Assembly (NCBI RefSeq): GCF_013433315.1
Contig: NZ_WXVV01000002.1
Span: forward strand, 391,643-455,642
DNA length: 64,000 nt
Direction: 5' to 3'
Source of the DNA: Pseudomonas crudilactis
GTDB taxonomy: Bacteria > Pseudomonadota > Gammaproteobacteria > Pseudomonadales > Pseudomonadaceae
Position numbers and translations under genes: made by a program. The notes below the pieces were generated by a model. The model searched no databases. It had not been told where the DNA came from and was given only the letters and a program-made list of their open reading frames with translations. Shown here piece by piece: positions 20,217 to 29,530 of the stretch. Within the stretch, counting starts at the first letter, position 1; each line of letters begins with the position of its first letter.

Positions 20217-20922
20217 GGTGTTTCTCCTTTGCGTTGTGCAAGCCCAAATAGACGTAGAGGCCGAGCAGGGCGGTGGCCATGGCGAACCACTGCACGGCGT
20301 AACCGAGGTGTTTTTCCGGGCCCATCGCAACCACCGGCCAATCGGCCTCGTAGCTGGCCGGGCCGGGTTCGGCGCGTAATTCGTAGGCGAAGCCGTCACG
20401 CTCGAGGGTTTTCCACAGCTTGGCCGGCTCGACGGCGGTGATGGTTTGCGGCCAGGTGTTGCTGACCGGATCGGCGTGCAACTGGAAAGTCGCGCCGGGA
20501 GCGACGTAGACCCAGGCATCGACATTCAACGCCTCTGTGGGCGTGGTGAATTGCGGTGGCACGCGGCGATCCGGCCACGGTAACCAGCCGCGATTGACCA
20601 GCAGCCATTGGCCGGTGCGTTGATCCTGAAACGGTTGCAGCAACTCGACGCCGACCTTGCCGTTACGTTGGCGGTTATCCAGCAACAAACTGTGCGCAGC
20701 ATCGAACTGACCGTGCAGATGCACGCGGCGATAGGCCGGATCGGCACTGCTCAACAACTCGCTGCTGGCCATCGGTTCGGCCGCGCGGCGTTCGGCGTAA
20801 CTGGCGAGCAGGGCGCTTTTCTCGGCGCCCCGGCTCAGTTGCCAGAAGCCCAGCGACACCAGCAGCGGCAGCAACAACGCCACCACTACGGTCGGTATCA
20901 CGCCCGGGCGAAAGCGCTTCAT
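20182..20922 (-). CDS. SURF1 family cytochrome oxidase assembly protein
   Basis: 246-residue membrane protein with one helix near each end (about 7-24 and 210-230) around a periplasmic domain containing RRVHLHGQFD, LLDNRQRNGKVGVELLQPF and VNRGWLPWPDRR, the SURF1 signature. SURF1 helps insert heme a3 into subunit I. It is PA0110-like. The 3' end overlaps the next gene. Confidence 0.93.
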   Translation of the reverse strand: MKRFRPGVIPTVVVALLLPLLVSLGFWQLSRGAEKSALLASYAERRAAEPMASSELLSSADPAYRRVHLHGQFDAAHSLLLDNRQRNGKVGVELLQPFQDQRTGQWLLVNRGWLPWPDRRVPPQFTTPTEALNVDAWVYVAPGATFQLHADPVSNTWPQTITAVEPAKLWKTLERDGFAYELRAEPGPASYEADWPVVAMGPEKHLGYAVQWFAMATALLGLYVYLGLHNAKEKHHGNGHESTQHV

Positions 20923-20993
20923 GGCTGTGCCACAAAGTCAGTCGTTGCGATCGCTATACTCAATTGCATCGCCTGTCCCCCGGAGTTCTTCCC

Positions 20994-21197
20994 ATGCTCA
21001 AAACAGCGATCGTCCTGATGCTGATTGCCACGGTGATCAGCCTGTTCAGCGGCCTGTTTTTCCTGGTCAAGGACGACAGCAGTTCCAATCGCCTGGTCAT
21101 CGCCTTGAGTGTTCGGGTGGCATTGGCCGCCGCCACCGTCGGCTTGATCGCCTGGGGCTTTTATAGCGGCCAACTGGTGTCGCATGCGCCTTGGTAG
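20994..21197 (+). CDS. Twin-transmembrane protein (DUF2909)
   Basis: A 67-residue protein made of two membrane helices (about 3-25 and 36-58) joined by a short charged loop (KDDSSSNR). The ATG at 20994 is preceded by CGGAG. It is encoded on the opposite strand inside the oxidase operon, between ctaE and SURF1, as PA0109 in P. aeruginosa. Function unknown; position suggests a link to oxidase assembly. Confidence 0.82.
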   Translation: MLKTAIVLMLIATVISLFSGLFFLVKDDSSSNRLVIALSVRVALAAATVGLIAWGFYSGQLVSHAPW

Positions 21198-21206
21198 TGG
21201 TGATCC

Positions 21207-22094
21207 TCAGAGTACGTAGACGAAGATAAACAGACCGATCCAGACCACGTCGACGAAGTGCCAATACCAGCTCGCCGCTTCGAAGCCGAACTGGTGCTCG
21301 TTGTCGAAGTGGCCCTTCATGATCCGCATCAACATCACAAACAGAATGATCGTGCCGATGGTCACGTGGGCACCGTGGAAACCGGTGAGCATGAAGAACG
21401 TCGCGCCATAAATACCCGAACCGAGGGTCAGGCCCAGTTCGTGGTAGGCGTGCATGTATTCCTCAGCCTGGAAGCCGAGAAATGCGCAGCCGAGCAGCAC
21501 GGTGATCGCCAGCCAGATTTTCAGTGCGCCGCGATGGCCCTTCTTCAAGGCATGGTGGGCGATGGTGATGGTCACGCTGGAGCTGACCAGCAGGATCGTG
21601 TTGATCAGCGGCAGGCCCCAAGGGCTGATGACTTCTTTCGGCGGCGGGAACAGTTTCGGATCCGGCGTGTGCAGCAGCGGCCAGGTGAACTGGAAGTTCG
21701 GCCAGAGCATGTGCGCGATGCCTTTGGTGCCTTCACCGCCGAGCGCCGGCCCGGAGACGTGGCGTACGTAAAACAGCGCACCGAAGAAGGCGATGAAGAA
21801 CATCACTTCGGAGAAGATGAACCAACTCATGCCCCAGCGGAACGAGCGATCCAGCTGCGCGCTGTAGAGTCCCGCGCGGCTTTCCTTGATCACCGTACCG
21901 AACCAGCCGAACAGCATGTACGCCAGCAACAGGCCACCGACGAAAAAGATGTACGGCCCGTGGGATTCCGGGCGCGCCGCCTTCAGATCGTTGAACCAGA
22001 CAGCCAGGCCGTAGACAGTAATGGCCATGCCGAAGGTCGCGATGATTGGCCATTTGCTCTGGGCCGGTACGTAATAGTGCTCATGAGTTGCCAT
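21207..22094 (-). CDS. ctaE: Cytochrome c oxidase subunit III
   Basis: 295-residue subunit III with seven membrane helices and the conserved segments GMSWFIFSEVMFFIAFFGALFY, LLVSSSVTITIAHHALKKG, FHGAHVTIGTI and WYWHFVDVVWIGLF. It stabilises the proton-pumping core. Third of the structural genes, after ctaG. Confidence 0.96.
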   Translation of the reverse strand: MATHEHYYVPAQSKWPIIATFGMAITVYGLAVWFNDLKAARPESHGPYIFFVGGLLLAYMLFGWFGTVIKESRAGLYSAQLDRSFRWGMSWFIFSEVMFFIAFFGALFYVRHVSGPALGGEGTKGIAHMLWPNFQFTWPLLHTPDPKLFPPPKEVISPWGLPLINTILLVSSSVTITIAHHALKKGHRGALKIWLAITVLLGCAFLGFQAEEYMHAYHELGLTLGSGIYGATFFMLTGFHGAHVTIGTIILFVMLMRIMKGHFDNEHQFGFEAASWYWHFVDVVWIGLFIFVYVL

Positions 22095-22119
22095 TTATTG
22101 TTCTCCTTATCGGGCACGC

Positions 22120-22671
22120 TCAACCGCCAGTGTTTACAGCCACCGGCGGATGTCGGGCGGTGATATCGAACAGCGTGTAGGACAGCGTCAGGTGCTTCAC
22201 ATCCTTGGGCATGTCACGGTCAACAATGAAGCGCACTGGCATCTCGATCTGTTGACCGGGCTGCAGCACCTGCTGGGTAAAGCAAAAGCATTCGGTCTTG
22301 TGGAAATACGCCGCCGCATTGCTTGGCGCGATACTCGGCACGGCTTGCGCACTCATCGGTTTGTCGGTGGGATTGCGCGCGATGAAGATCATCTCGTTGA
22401 CCGCGCCGGGATTGGCGGTGAGCTCATCGTGCTTAGGGTAGAAGTCCCATGGCATATCCGCGGTGTTGGTCGACAGAAACTGCACACGGACCTGACGCGA
22501 AGTGTCGACCACCTGCTCACCCTCGTACTGCCCGGCGGTCTTGCCGTTGATGCCGAAGGCTTTGCACATCACGTCGTAGATCGGCACCAGGGCAAAGCCG
22601 AAAACAAACATCGCCACCACCACCCCGAGCAGGCGGGTGACGAGTTTTTTCATCGATACCGAGTCAGCCAT
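22120..22671 (-). CDS. ctaG: Cytochrome c oxidase assembly protein CtaG/Cox11
   Basis: Copper chaperone for the CuB site of subunit I. 183 residues: one N-terminal helix (about 10-30) and a periplasmic domain with the copper-binding CFCF motif (128-131) in HKTECFCFTQQ. The ATG at 22671 (MADSVSMKKL) is chosen over an upstream ATG at 22689 because it fits the family start. A REP doublet separates it from ctaD. Confidence 0.94.
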   Translation of the reverse strand: MADSVSMKKLVTRLLGVVVAMFVFGFALVPIYDVMCKAFGINGKTAGQYEGEQVVDTSRQVRVQFLSTNTADMPWDFYPKHDELTANPGAVNEMIFIARNPTDKPMSAQAVPSIAPSNAAAYFHKTECFCFTQQVLQPGQQIEMPVRFIVDRDMPKDVKHLTLSYTLFDITARHPPVAVNTGG

Positions 22672-22695
22672 GATTTTCAGCCTCCACATGAATCT

Positions 22696-22785
22696 CTGTG
22701 GGAGCGAGCTTGCTCGCGAAGCAGGCGCTCCGGTTTCTCAGTGAAACCGAGTTATCGTTCTTCGCGAGCAAGCTCGCTCCCACAG
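22696..22785. repeat. REP doublet inside the oxidase operon
   Basis: Arms 22696-22720 and 22761-22785 (GTGGGAGCGAGCTTGCTCGC type) are perfect reverse complements. Between them is a second small hairpin (CGGTTTC/GAAACCG). It lies between ctaD and ctaG, where it could stabilise the upstream mRNA and lower expression of the assembly genes relative to ctaCD. Confidence 0.85.
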
Positions 22786-24372
22786 TCATTTCACTTCCGG
22801 CGGTGTGGTGAAGGTGTGATACGGCGCCGGTGACGGCACGCTCCACTCCAGACCTTCCGCCCCATCCCACGGTTTGGCCGGTGCTGGCGGGCCGCCGCGA
22901 ATGGTCTTGATCACAATGAACAGGAAGAAGATCTGCGTGGCACCGAACATGAACGCGCCAATCGACGAAACCATGTTGAAGTCGGCGAACTGCAGGTTGT
23001 AGTCCGGAATCCGTCGCGGCATCCCCGCCAGTCCCACGAAGTGCATCGGGAAGAAGGTCAGGTTCATGCCGACAAACGACAGCCAGAAATGCAGTTTGCC
23101 GAGGGTTTCGTCGTACATGTGGCCGGTCCATTTCGGCAGCCAGTAGTAGGTCGAGGCGAAGATCCCGAAGATCGCCCCCGGCACCAGCACGTAGTGGAAA
23201 TGCGCGACCACAAAATAGGTGTCCTGATACTGGAAGTCCGCCGGGGCGATGGCCAGCATCAATCCGGAGAAACCGCCGATGGAGAACAGGATCACGAACG
23301 CCACGGCAAACAGCATCGGCGTCTCGAAGGTCAGCGAGCCTTGCCACATGGTGCTGGCCCAGTTGAACACCTTCACCCCGGTCGGCACCGCGATCAGCAG
23401 CGTGGCGTACATGAAGAACAGCTCGCCCACCAGCGGAATGCCGACCACGAACATGTGGTGCGCCCAGACAATGAAGGAAAGGAAGGCGATGCTCGCCGTC
23501 GCGTAGACCATCGAGGTGTAGCCGAACAGCGGTTTGCGCGAGAAGGTCGGGATGATTGAGCTGACCGCGCCGAAGGCCGGCAGGATCATGATGTATACCT
23601 CCGGGTGCCCGAAGAACCAGAACACATGCTGGAACAGCACCGGGTCACCACCACCGGCAGCACTGAAGAAACTGGTGCCGAAGTGGATGTCCATCAGCAT
23701 CATCGTCACGCACCCGGCCAGTACCGGCATCACCGCGATCAGCAGGAATGCGGTGATCAGCCAGGTCCAGACGAACAGCGGCATTTTCATCAGCGTCATG
23801 CCGGGCGCGCGCAGATTGAGAATGGTCGCGATCACGTTGATCGCGCCCATGATCGAACTGATGCCCATCAAGTGGATGGCGAAGATGAAGAAGGTCACGC
23901 TTTCCGGCGCGTAGGTCGTCGACAGCGGCGCATAGAACGTCCAGCCGAAGTTCGGCCCGCCACCGGGAGTGAACAGGGTCGACACGAGGATGAGGAACGC
24001 CGCCGGCAACAGCCAGAAGCTGAAGTTGTTCATCCGGGGCAGGGCCATGTCCGGCGCGCCGATCATCAACGGGATCATCCAGTTGGCGAGACCGACGAAG
24101 GCCGGCATCACCGCACCGAAGACCATCACCAGACCGTGCATGGTGGTCATCTGGTTGAAGAACGCCGGCTCGACGATTTGCAGCCCCGGCTGGAACAGTT
24201 CGGCGCGAATCACCATCGCGAACGTACCGCCGAGCAGGAACATGCAGAACGCAAACCACAGGTACAGCGTGCCGATGTCCTTGTGGTTGGTGGTCAGCAC
24301 CCAGCGCATCAGGCCTTTGGCGGGACCGTGGGCGTGGTCGGCATGACCGTGGTCATCGATGACAGCGCTCAT
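22786..24372 (-). CDS. ctaD: Cytochrome c oxidase subunit I (aa3 type)
   Basis: Catalytic subunit that reduces oxygen and pumps protons. 528 residues, about twelve membrane helices. The heme a ligand region (TTMHGLVMVFGAVMP), the CuB/heme a3 site with the cross-linked His-Tyr (FGHPEVYIMILPAFG), the HHMF histidines and the final histidine pair (FVVAHFHYVL) are all present, as expected for a type A heme-copper oxidase. Confidence 0.97.
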   Translation of the reverse strand: MSAVIDDHGHADHAHGPAKGLMRWVLTTNHKDIGTLYLWFAFCMFLLGGTFAMVIRAELFQPGLQIVEPAFFNQMTTMHGLVMVFGAVMPAFVGLANWMIPLMIGAPDMALPRMNNFSFWLLPAAFLILVSTLFTPGGGPNFGWTFYAPLSTTYAPESVTFFIFAIHLMGISSIMGAINVIATILNLRAPGMTLMKMPLFVWTWLITAFLLIAVMPVLAGCVTMMLMDIHFGTSFFSAAGGGDPVLFQHVFWFFGHPEVYIMILPAFGAVSSIIPTFSRKPLFGYTSMVYATASIAFLSFIVWAHHMFVVGIPLVGELFFMYATLLIAVPTGVKVFNWASTMWQGSLTFETPMLFAVAFVILFSIGGFSGLMLAIAPADFQYQDTYFVVAHFHYVLVPGAIFGIFASTYYWLPKWTGHMYDETLGKLHFWLSFVGMNLTFFPMHFVGLAGMPRRIPDYNLQFADFNMVSSIGAFMFGATQIFFLFIVIKTIRGGPPAPAKPWDGAEGLEWSVPSPAPYHTFTTPPEVK

Positions 24373-24454
24373 GGCCGGTCTCCTTTACGTGAGTGAGTGG
24401 GGCAGGCCGGGGCGCAGTGCCCCGACCGGTTCACGAGGTACGCGATAGACCGGC

Positions 24455-25582
24455 TCATTTGCTTTCCGCCTGTTTCAGCTCCAGCACTTCTTTTGGCGTG
24501 ACCATGTCGCCCTTGTTGTTGCCCCAGGCGTTGCGTTCGTAGGTCACGACCGCTGCGATATCGACTTCCGACAACTGTTTGCCGAACGCCGCCATGGCGG
24601 TGCCGGGCTTGCCGTGGAAGACAATGCTCAGATGGCCTTCTTTCGGTCCGGTGGCGATTTTCGAGCCCTTGAGCGCCGGGAACATTGGCGGCAGGCCCTG
24701 ACCTTCGGCCTGGTGACAGGCGACGCAGGTGGTGTGATAGATCTTGTCGCCACGTTCCTTGAGTTCGTCGAGGGTCCATTCCTTGCTGGTCAGCTCTTTA
24801 AGCTGCGCGGCTTCGGCTTTGCGATCGGCGAGCCACTTGTCGTAGTCGGCCTTGTCCTTGACCTCGACCACGATCGGCATGAAGCCGTGATCCTTGCCGC
24901 ACAGTTCGGCGCACTGGCCACGGTAGATGCCGGGCTTGTCGATGCGCGTCCACGCCTCGTTGACGAACCCCGGGATCGCATCGCGTTTCACCGCGAAGGC
25001 CGGCACCCACCAGGAGTGGATAACGTCGGCGGACGTTACGAGGAAGCGCACTTTGGCCCCGGTCGGCAGCACCAACGGCTTGTCGACCTCGAGCAAGTAG
25101 TGCTCGCCCTTGGTTTCCTTGTTGTGGATCTGCTCGGCGGGGGTGGCCAGGTTGCTGAAGAACTCGACGTCCTGGCCCAGGTATTTGTAGTGCCACTTCC
25201 ACTGATAACCGGTGATCTGGATATCGATATCCGGCTCACTGGTGTCGTACATCTTGATCAGGGTGGCGGTCGCCGGCACGGCCATTGCCACCAGAATCAG
25301 GAACGGTACGACGGTCCAGAGAATTTCGACGGTGGTGCTTTCGTGGAATTTTGCGGCGACCTGCCCGGTAGACCGGCGGTGCACCATCATCGACCAGAAC
25401 ATGGCGCCGAAGACGATGATCCCGATCACCACACAGATCCAGAAAATGGTCATGTGCAGGTCGAATACTGCGTGACTGATTTCAGTCGCTCCAGGCGCCA
25501 TATTCACAGTCCAGGCGGCGTGCGCCGGACTGAAAATCGACCACAACAGGAGGCCCATCCAGACGTGTGGATGTCGCATCAT
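24455..25582 (-). CDS. ctaC: Cytochrome c oxidase subunit II with fused cytochrome c domain
   Basis: Takes electrons from cytochrome c through the CuA centre. 375 residues: signal peptide (ending AHA), two membrane helices, then a cupredoxin domain with the CuA ligands in HSWWVPAF and GQCAELCGKDHGFMPIVV. The last 100 residues form a cytochrome c domain with a heme site near 285-289 (CVACHQAEG), making this a caa3-like subunit II, as in P. aeruginosa CoxB. First gene of the operon. Confidence 0.96.
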   Translation of the reverse strand: MMRHPHVWMGLLLWSIFSPAHAAWTVNMAPGATEISHAVFDLHMTIFWICVVIGIIVFGAMFWSMMVHRRSTGQVAAKFHESTTVEILWTVVPFLILVAMAVPATATLIKMYDTSEPDIDIQITGYQWKWHYKYLGQDVEFFSNLATPAEQIHNKETKGEHYLLEVDKPLVLPTGAKVRFLVTSADVIHSWWVPAFAVKRDAIPGFVNEAWTRIDKPGIYRGQCAELCGKDHGFMPIVVEVKDKADYDKWLADRKAEAAQLKELTSKEWTLDELKERGDKIYHTTCVACHQAEGQGLPPMFPALKGSKIATGPKEGHLSIVFHGKPGTAMAAFGKQLSEVDIAAVVTYERNAWGNNKGDMVTPKEVLELKQAESK

Positions 25583-25951
25583 TGCGGGTTCCCCTTATCG
25601 TTCTTGTTATCCCGCCGGCTTTCGCCTGCGGCAAGGGAGCGGCTGCATCAGACTACGAACTTGAATCGCCGGGCCTTGCTGCGGGTGCAGTCGGGCGTCA
25701 TCAGCTAACTCCATTCACTGGCGAGTATAGACAGCGACGGGAAATTGCAATGTGCACACGTAAATCAAGTGAAACAGCTGCCACTTGCGTTCAAGGGCAC
25801 GAATGGAGAAGGATGCAGACGAGTGGTGGCAAATCGATATAACGCAGGTGCATCAAGGATGAAATAATTATGACAAATGCGTCTTAGCATTTTTCGTAAG
25901 CCAGCTAAGTTATGTCTTCCCTATTTCATTGCCTTGTTTCCTGGAGTTTTC
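25583..25951. other. Intergenic region between the oxidase operon and the PA0104-like gene
   Basis: 369 bases without a gene. It must hold the divergent promoters of ctaC and of the PA0104-like gene. The part next to the rightward gene is notably AT-rich (25840-25950). A candidate promoter for ctaC is listed separately; no terminator or repeat is evident. Confidence 0.6.
25724..25750 (-). promoter_or_regulatory. Candidate RpoS-type promoter for the oxidase operon
   Basis: On the minus strand CTATACT (25730-25724), the classic RpoS -10 sequence, is preceded at 15 bases by TTGCAA (25750-25745). It would give a leader of about 135 bases. RpoS control of the aa3 oxidase is known in P. aeruginosa; the site itself is inferred. 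Confidence 0.4.
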
Positions 25952-26584
25952 ATGAACACCGCCGCATTGCGCGAGCAGATTAAAAAAGCCCGACAACACG
26001 AAAACGAAACCGGACGGCTGACCCGTCAGCTGGAAGAACAACTGCCTCATCTACACCCGTCAATCCAATTGCCGGAGACCGATGCCAAGGCTGTATTGAC
26101 GCGTTTTGTCGAAGCCTACATCGATGAAGTACCTGACCTGCTGGACGCAGCCAATGAAGTTGCCAGGGAAGCGGGAATCGAGTCACAGATCAAACCGGTG
26201 CTGAAAATTGCCGAGCAGTATTTCCTCCAGCCTCCGGTTGGCCTGGAACATCTGCTGGACGAGGCCTATCTGGCGCACCGCTTTGTCGAAGAGGTCAACG
26301 ACCTGTACATCAAGCATTTCGGCCAGCCACTGATCCCCTTGGACATGACGGTCGCCAATCTGATTGCTCACCAGTTGCTCGGTGAGAAATTTGCCAACGA
26401 ACTGGATGAAGTCGTCCACCACGCGGTGGACAGCATGCTCGACGATGACAGCTTTGCACTGGAATCGGTGGAAGCCTACCGCGAAAAACTCAGCAGCCCG
26501 GACACCGGCGCCGCGTGGAAACGCTGGCCGTGCATGGGCCGTCGACTGGGTGTGGGCCTGGAACTGGATCAGCCCGCTGCCTGA
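25952..26584 (+). CDS. Conserved hypothetical protein (PA0104-like)
   Basis: A 210-residue soluble, acidic, mostly helical protein with no signal peptide and no motif I can name. The N-terminus is a charged helix (REQIKKARQHENETGRLTRQ) that may form a coiled coil; the middle contains VEEVNDLYIKHFGQPLIPLDMTVANLIAHQLLG. The ATG at 25952 follows CTGGAG by 7 bases. It sits between the oxidase operon and the SulP/carbonic anhydrase pair, the place of PA0104 in P. aeruginosa. Function unknown. Confidence 0.8.
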   Translation: MNTAALREQIKKARQHENETGRLTRQLEEQLPHLHPSIQLPETDAKAVLTRFVEAYIDEVPDLLDAANEVAREAGIESQIKPVLKIAEQYFLQPPVGLEHLLDEAYLAHRFVEEVNDLYIKHFGQPLIPLDMTVANLIAHQLLGEKFANELDEVVHHAVDSMLDDDSFALESVEAYREKLSSPDTGAAWKRWPCMGRRLGVGLELDQPAA

Positions 26585-26599
26585 GTTCACACGATCCAA

Positions 26600-26689
26600 T
26601 GTAGGAGTGAGCCTGCTCGCGATGGCGATAGATCAATCAACATCTTTGTTGACTGACCCACCGCCATCGCGAGCAGGCTCACTCCTACA
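26600..26689. repeat. REP doublet (GAGTGAGCCTGCTCGC type)
   Basis: Arms 26600-26627 and 26662-26689 are perfect reverse complements (28 bp each), 34 bases apart, between two convergent genes. Probably also acts as a bidirectional terminator. Confidence 0.87.
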
Positions 26690-26712
26690 GGGGTTGAGTT
26701 CAACCAGCAGAT

Positions 26713-28239
26713 TTAGCCGGCCGCACCGATACCGGTGGTGGTTCGAATCCGTCCCTCAAGCCTGCGCTTCAACCCGCGCGACTCAATCAACAGCTTCGAG
26801 CCCTTCGCCGCATTCGCCCGGCCCCATTCTTCCAGCAACTCCAGACACGAATGGTCGATGTAGCTCAGGTTATTGAGCGGCACATGCACCGTCGTGCCCT
26901 GCGGAATACTGCCCAGCACTTGCGTCAGCGCCGGCACCTTGAGGAATGTCGCCGCACCGACCAGACGCAACTCCATTTCGCCGTCCTGCGGCAGATCGAT
27001 CAGGCTGATCTTCAGGCGCGAAGCCTTGAACGCCAGCTTCAACATCGTCAGACCGAAACCGATCAACACCCCGGTCAGCAGGTCAGTGAAGATGATCGCC
27101 AGGGCCGTCGCCGCGTAGGTGAACATCGGCATCCGCCCATAACGACCCAGACCTCGAAATGCCTTGAGATCGACCAGTTTGAACCCGGTGTACACCAGCA
27201 CCCCCGCCAGACTCGCCACCGGAATGCTTTGCAGCACACTCGACAGCAACAACACGAATGCCAGCAGCCACAGGCCATGGAAGATCGTCGAGTAACGCGT
27301 GGTCGCGCCGGCCTGGACGTTGGCCGAACTGCGCACGATCACCCCGGTCATCGGCAGCGCGCCGAGCAGACCGCAGAGCATGTTGCCGACACCTTGCGCC
27401 GACAGTTCACGGTCGAAGTCCGATCGCACGCCGCTGTGCATGCGATCCACCGCTGCGGCGGACAGCAAAGTTTCGGCGCTGGCGATAAACGCCACGGCGA
27501 ACGCGGCGATCAGCAGCGTCGGATCGGCCAGGCTGAGCAAGTCCGCCGGTTTCAGCCAATCGATGGCTTCGGCCAGATTCGCCGGCACTTCAACGCGTTT
27601 CACCTGCAACGCCAGCAGCAGACTTGCGCCTGTCGCCAGCCCGACACCGAGCAATGCCCCGGGCACGAAGCGCAACGAATGTGGGCGGAATTTTTCCCAC
27701 AGCCACATCACCGCAATCGTCGACAGCCCCAACAGCCCGGCCTGCCAGCCAAACGACGGCAAGGCCTGCGCCACAGCCGCCGGGAATGCCGTGAGGTTAT
27801 CCAGCCCTGAAGGTTTCGGTGACGCATCGAGCATCACGTGTACCTGTGACAGCACGATCAACACGCCAATCCCCGCCAGCATTCCGTACACCACCGCTGG
27901 CGCCGTGACCCGAAACCAGCAGCCCAGTTTCAATCGGCCGGCGACCAGTTGCAGAAAACCGGCGAGCAACAGAATCGGCCCGAGCATCTCGATGCCGTGC
28001 TGGCGCACCAGTTCAAACACCAACACCGCCAGACCCGCCGCCGGCCCGCTGACCTGCAACGGTGAGCCCGCCAGCCAACCGACCACCAGACCACCGATGA
28101 TCCCGGTGATCAGGCCTTTGGCCGGTGGCAACCCTGACGCAATTGCGATACCCATGCACAGCGGCAACGCGACCAGAAACACAACCACTGAAGCAAGCAG
28201 CTCCCGTGGCAACACCGCTTTCAATTGAGCCGCACGCAT
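26713..28239 (-). CDS. SulP-family anion transporter with STAS domain
   Basis: 508-residue inner-membrane transporter of the SulP/SLC26 family: ten or more hydrophobic segments, the early motif VVVFLVALPLCMGIAIASGLPP and a cytoplasmic STAS domain over the last 100 residues. The family carries sulfate, bicarbonate and other anions. Direct linkage to a carbonic anhydrase gene favours bicarbonate. The ATG at 28239 follows GGGAGA by 6 bases; an ATG at 28269 would add ten residues. PA0103-like. Confidence 0.88.
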   Translation of the reverse strand: MRAAQLKAVLPRELLASVVVFLVALPLCMGIAIASGLPPAKGLITGIIGGLVVGWLAGSPLQVSGPAAGLAVLVFELVRQHGIEMLGPILLLAGFLQLVAGRLKLGCWFRVTAPAVVYGMLAGIGVLIVLSQVHVMLDASPKPSGLDNLTAFPAAVAQALPSFGWQAGLLGLSTIAVMWLWEKFRPHSLRFVPGALLGVGLATGASLLLALQVKRVEVPANLAEAIDWLKPADLLSLADPTLLIAAFAVAFIASAETLLSAAAVDRMHSGVRSDFDRELSAQGVGNMLCGLLGALPMTGVIVRSSANVQAGATTRYSTIFHGLWLLAFVLLLSSVLQSIPVASLAGVLVYTGFKLVDLKAFRGLGRYGRMPMFTYAATALAIIFTDLLTGVLIGFGLTMLKLAFKASRLKISLIDLPQDGEMELRLVGAATFLKVPALTQVLGSIPQGTTVHVPLNNLSYIDHSCLELLEEWGRANAAKGSKLLIESRGLKRRLEGRIRTTTGIGAAG

Positions 28240-28329
28240 GGCGATTCTCCCGAAGTTTTCTTCAGGCATGGCGAGGCCGGGTCGCTGAATCAGCGACCGG
28301 CGTCAAACCACACAGATGTTTAGGAGGAT

Positions 28330-29058
28330 TTAGAAGCGCGCTTTAGGCGTCGCCACCGGAATCGGATGGCTGCCGTCGAGCGGCAGGAAACGTCCCTGAT
28401 CCGCGTCGTAAGCTTTGATTTCGCTGGTTTCGATGTCGTAGACCCAGCCATGGATGAACAAATGACCGTTCGCCATGCGCGAGGCTACCGAAGGATGGGT
28501 ACGCAAGTGCTGCAATTGGGCAATGACGTTTTCCTCGGTGAGGATCGGCATGCTTTCTTTTTCGTCGGCGCAGTTACAATTTTCATGCACCATGGTTTTC
28601 GCGACTTCAGCGTGGCGCAGCCAGGCTTTGACTGTCGGCATTTTTTCCAGGCTGTCCGGATTGAGCACTGCACGCATGGCGCCGCAATCGGAGTGGCCGC
28701 AGATGATGATGTGCTGTACGCCGAGCGCCAGTACCGCGTATTCGATTGCGGTGGAAACGCCGCCGTTCATCTGCCCGTAAGGCGGCACGACGTTGCCGAC
28801 GTTACGGGTCACGAACAGATCGCCGGGCGAGCTGTGAGTAATCAGCTCGGGGACGATGCGCGAGTCGGCGCAAGTGATGAACATCGCTTTGGGCGCCTGG
28901 GCCGTGGCGAGTTTCTTGAAGAGTTCTTCCTGCTGTGGGAAGACCTCATGATGAAAATGCAAAAAGCCGTCTACGATCTGTCGCAGCGCTGCATCGGCGG
29001 ATTCCGCTTCAGGGGTTTGCGCCGACGCAGCCAACGGCTGTTTATCCTTGTCACTCAT
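28330..29058 (-). CDS. Beta-class carbonic anhydrase
   Basis: Interconverts CO2 and bicarbonate. 242 residues with the zinc ligands Cys63 and Asp65 in TCADSRIVPE, and His122 and Cys125 in CGHSDCGAM, plus the dyad Asp-Arg. PA0102-like. It lies 90 bases upstream of the SulP gene on the same strand, so the two probably form a bicarbonate-handling unit. Confidence 0.94.
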   Translation of the reverse strand: MSDKDKQPLAASAQTPEAESADAALRQIVDGFLHFHHEVFPQQEELFKKLATAQAPKAMFITCADSRIVPELITHSSPGDLFVTRNVGNVVPPYGQMNGGVSTAIEYAVLALGVQHIIICGHSDCGAMRAVLNPDSLEKMPTVKAWLRHAEVAKTMVHENCNCADEKESMPILTEENVIAQLQHLRTHPSVASRMANGHLFIHGWVYDIETSEIKAYDADQGRFLPLDGSHPIPVATPKARF

Positions 29059-29530
29059 GATTCATCCTCTTTGGCGGATTAGGGGAGTCATTCCCATGTA
29101 TTCCGGTATGAAGCCAGTGGCTGTTTAAAACATCCGGGTCATCCCGACCCGTCAGTCACTCGATGAACAAGGTAGCCGCCGAAACTTAACTCAAACTGAA
29201 TCAAACGCTCTAGAGCGTGTGTTCCAGGTCACAAAAAACGTGACTGGGTGATTTCGGCGGAAGGATTCCAACCCCTCAACCATAGGCCAATTGTCGCTAA
29301 ATCAAAGACATCTGGCGACCCGGCGGACAGAAGGCGGATTAACAATCCCTGCGTGCGCGTGCGTATGCCCTTCCGTTCGGTGGAGGTATGGCCCGATCTG
29401 TTCAAGACGTCAGGCAACAAGCCTCCTTGCGATACATATTTTACGAAACAGATGTCCGATGGTTTTTTGGCAATCGGCTCGTATTATGAGGGCTGCCATG
29501 ATGGCAAATCAGATAAAAATGGAGTTTTAA
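29059..29530. other. Intergenic region upstream of carbonic anhydrase, with duplicated att-like sequence
   Basis: 472 bases with no gene I can support. The left half should hold the carbonic anhydrase promoter. At 29309-29335 lies an exact 27-bp copy of the end of the radical SAM gene found at 29978-30004. From there rightward base composition is visibly less GC-rich. Confidence 0.6.
29309..29335 (-). repeat. 27-bp direct repeat of the radical SAM gene 3' end (outer copy)
   Basis: Identical to 29978-30004. Read on the minus strand it encodes AFCPPGRQM and runs on to SLI and a TAG stop, so it recreates the C-terminus of the radical SAM protein (real gene: AFCPPGRQMALI). An in-frame TAA lies just upstream, so only the tail of the gene is duplicated. 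This is how a gene-end attachment site looks after site-specific integration. Confidence 0.7.

Noticed and set aside
19623..20525. Longer start (300 residues) for the Sco-like protein
   Set aside because: The extra N-terminus is a frame-shifted reading of SURF1; the AAGGAG site at 20216 gives a sensible membrane anchor.
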